Part shown: positions 62,150-64,000 of the stretch, piece after piece | Layout of the letters: each line of letters starts with the position of its first letter | How positions within the stretch are numbered: the stretch's first letter is position 1 | From: Antennarius striatus | Taxonomy: Eukaryota; Chordata; Actinopteri; Lophiiformes; Antennariidae | Reading direction: 5' to 3' | NCBI RefSeq assembly: GCF_040054535.1 | Contig: NC_090798.1 | Span: 491,001-555,000, forward strand | DNA length: 64,000 nucleotides | The notes under the pieces: generated by a model | What the model was told of the DNA's origin: nothing | The model's input: only the letters and a program-made list of their open reading frames with translations | Databases searched by the model: none | Made by a program: the position numbers and the translations under genes

Positions 62150-64000
62150 GTGTGACTGGTCCTCAGTTCATTTCTAAACATTCTGGAAGCCGAACACTGG
62201 ATGTGGCCTACTTGGTTTGACCGTAATACGCATAACAGCAGCGCAAGGATGCTTTTGGCGTTGGAGATGCTTTCACAAGGAGTGGCCGTGCTTTCAGTTT
62301 TATTACAGACTCTTATTAAAGTCCGAAGAATAAGGAAGCAAACTTTCAGCGGAAACAAATGATAATAATTGCACTCATCCTGCACATGCTCATTTCAGCC
62401 GTCCTCCTGAATCCCACCGAGAGAGTTGTTGGGCTGTGATTTAATTTAAGCATTTCTATAACACCAACTACCATCACGGTCAGAGCCCAAAGGAATCCAA
62501 ACAAATATCATCATCACCATCTTGTAAGCTATAAATAAACAATTGAAATGCCAAACAAAAAATAGCAGTCTCGTATTAATTTTACTTTCTGTGTGTGTGA
62601 CACGGTCCCTCTGCTGTGGGCTGGGTGTAGGAATGGCGCGGCCTGAGCGCGAAGCTGCGCAGGGATTTTCCCGCTGCGCCTCTACATCGGGTTTTAAGGC
62701 GGCAAGGCCCAGCAGCTCAAGTCAACGTGCTTCGGATGGTGACGTCACTCCTCCAGCTTGCAGTTTGAGAAGGCACGAGGCAGGCGACGTGGTCGTAGGC
62801 TGGCTGTGTACAGCGTGGATGTAGGGCATACACCGGGGTGTGAGCCACAGCTACTACTAAATATACACCACGGCCTGGAATAGGATGGAGTTCTTCTGAT
62901 GAATAATAATTATCACGTTTTGCATTATTAGGATCCTCATTAGCTGATTAGGTTAGATCCCCATCAGGTCTCTACAAGAAATGGTCACAGCTCTTCACAG
63001 TATGGTGTATCCTAAGATTCAAATTCTAACTAAGTAATAAAAATATCACATTAAAATGATTTTACATAGTGGTATGAATGTATATAAAAAAATAAGTACA
63101 GTACAATGAAAATCAAGATTTAAACAAGATTTGTTGGTTATTAATGTGAATTAATCATTTGTTGATCACCTGGCTCATTGTTTGTTTGGACTTTTTGCAC
63201 TATGGCTACTGACAACATGAGCCTACGTCACCCTGTCATGTCATGTCATTGGTCAAACTGTCATGATGTCATGTTTGTGGAAAAACTACCCCCTTGTGTA
63301 CGTTTGTCTGACGTCGGAATGATTTGAGATACGAACACAGTGGCCCTTTTACCAGACAGAATGAGAAAACCCTGCTCCATTTGGAGTCCACAGCATATGT
63401 AAGAGGTCACCCATTATTCCCAAGGATAATGGGGAGGCATTGGGACAGCCACGCAATTGAATGTTTCATCCAGTGTTGTCTTTTATCCTCTGGTAATCTC
63501 CAGTCCAAATAAATCAACAACTCATGTAACAAAGTCCAAGAATCAAAACACACCTGGACAAAAATAACAAGAGTGATGACATGTAGTCAGATGGAGGAGA
63601 GAGCATGGAGGGAAACTGAGAGAAGAACAAGGGAAGGTAAATTCACAATACTTTAATTAAAATCTGCATATTACAATTAATGTAGATCTAGGTAGTAAGC
63701 ACGTTATTTCCAGCAGAGGGCGGTATCGCATTGGCTCGATCGATACCCCAGATGAACTGTAGTTGTCTTAGTCTGATGCGATCAGTGGAATTACAACTGA
63801 AAAAGAGAGGGGACAAAGTGGGATGTTAGTTTGTTTATCTGTACAAAAATAAGCAATCAGCAACATTTGTTGGAGTTGCATAAAGTGGAAATATATTTAC
63901 AGCTTCAAGATTTTCGTACAACAAAGAGATCAACTTTGACCTGGACGACTGAGAATCTACACACACTATAAATGGTTTCACAGCTTTAAATGTATGATCA
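62150..64000. other. No recognised gene
   Basis: A CpG-richer patch at about 62,630-62,830 contains a perfect TGACGTCA (62740-62747) and a 93-codon plus-strand frame I do not recognise. A short TCATG-rich stretch lies near 63,235-63,275. It may be the promoter of a gene beyond the window. Confidence 0.4.

Noticed and set aside
62543-62824. 93-codon plus-strand frame in a CpG-richer patch
   Set aside because: Composition fits promoter DNA and no family is recognised, so it is described only as non-coding.

Overview
This is a gene-dense vertebrate nuclear segment, almost certainly from a teleost and probably a percomorph with a compact genome. The grounds are multi-exon genes with canonical GT-AG introns (many only 80-300 bp), fish-type gene neighbours, very abundant (CA)n microsatellites, and small hAT-like, Tigger-like and LINE fragments. 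No prokaryotic features, CRISPR arrays or retroviral remains were recognised.

Layout: 1-5.2 kb is intergenic and rich in (CA)n. On the minus strand follow a netrin of the ntn5 type (coding exons 11881-5282, probable untranslated first exon near 17 kb), a ZP3-like zona pellucida protein (22286-20490) and cnpy4 (24837-23107). On the plus strand are a calpain-5-like protease (27963-33888) and a four-pass TMEM272-like membrane protein (36492-38513). The minus strand resumes with pcolce (45490-39705) and the circadian repressor per1 (54832-47000), whose 5' exons and candidate promoters spread over 55-62.1 kb. The last 2 kb shows no gene I can name.

Exon models were built by hand from open frames, splice signals and remembered human relatives. 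Six of the seven close with every junction in phase: netrin 816 aa, canopy 226 aa, calpain 713 aa, TMEM272-like 176 aa, PCOLCE 582 aa, PER1 1478 aa. The ZP gene has one junction, exon 1 to 2, that does not close with the best donor.

The genes do not form a pathway. Four of the proteins are secreted or extracellular-matrix related (netrin, ZP, canopy as an ER chaperone-like protein, PCOLCE). The most unusual feature is that four genes carry long low-complexity coding expansions absent from the human relatives as I remember them: about 180 residues between the laminin-N and first laminin-EGF domain of the netrin, about 83 residues in the calpain, a Lys-Pro linker of about 185 residues in PCOLCE, and ten tandem heptads in PER1. 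A second theme is per1 control: two well-separated candidate promoters with CACGTG E-boxes, one of them also with a perfect D-box and a CRE.
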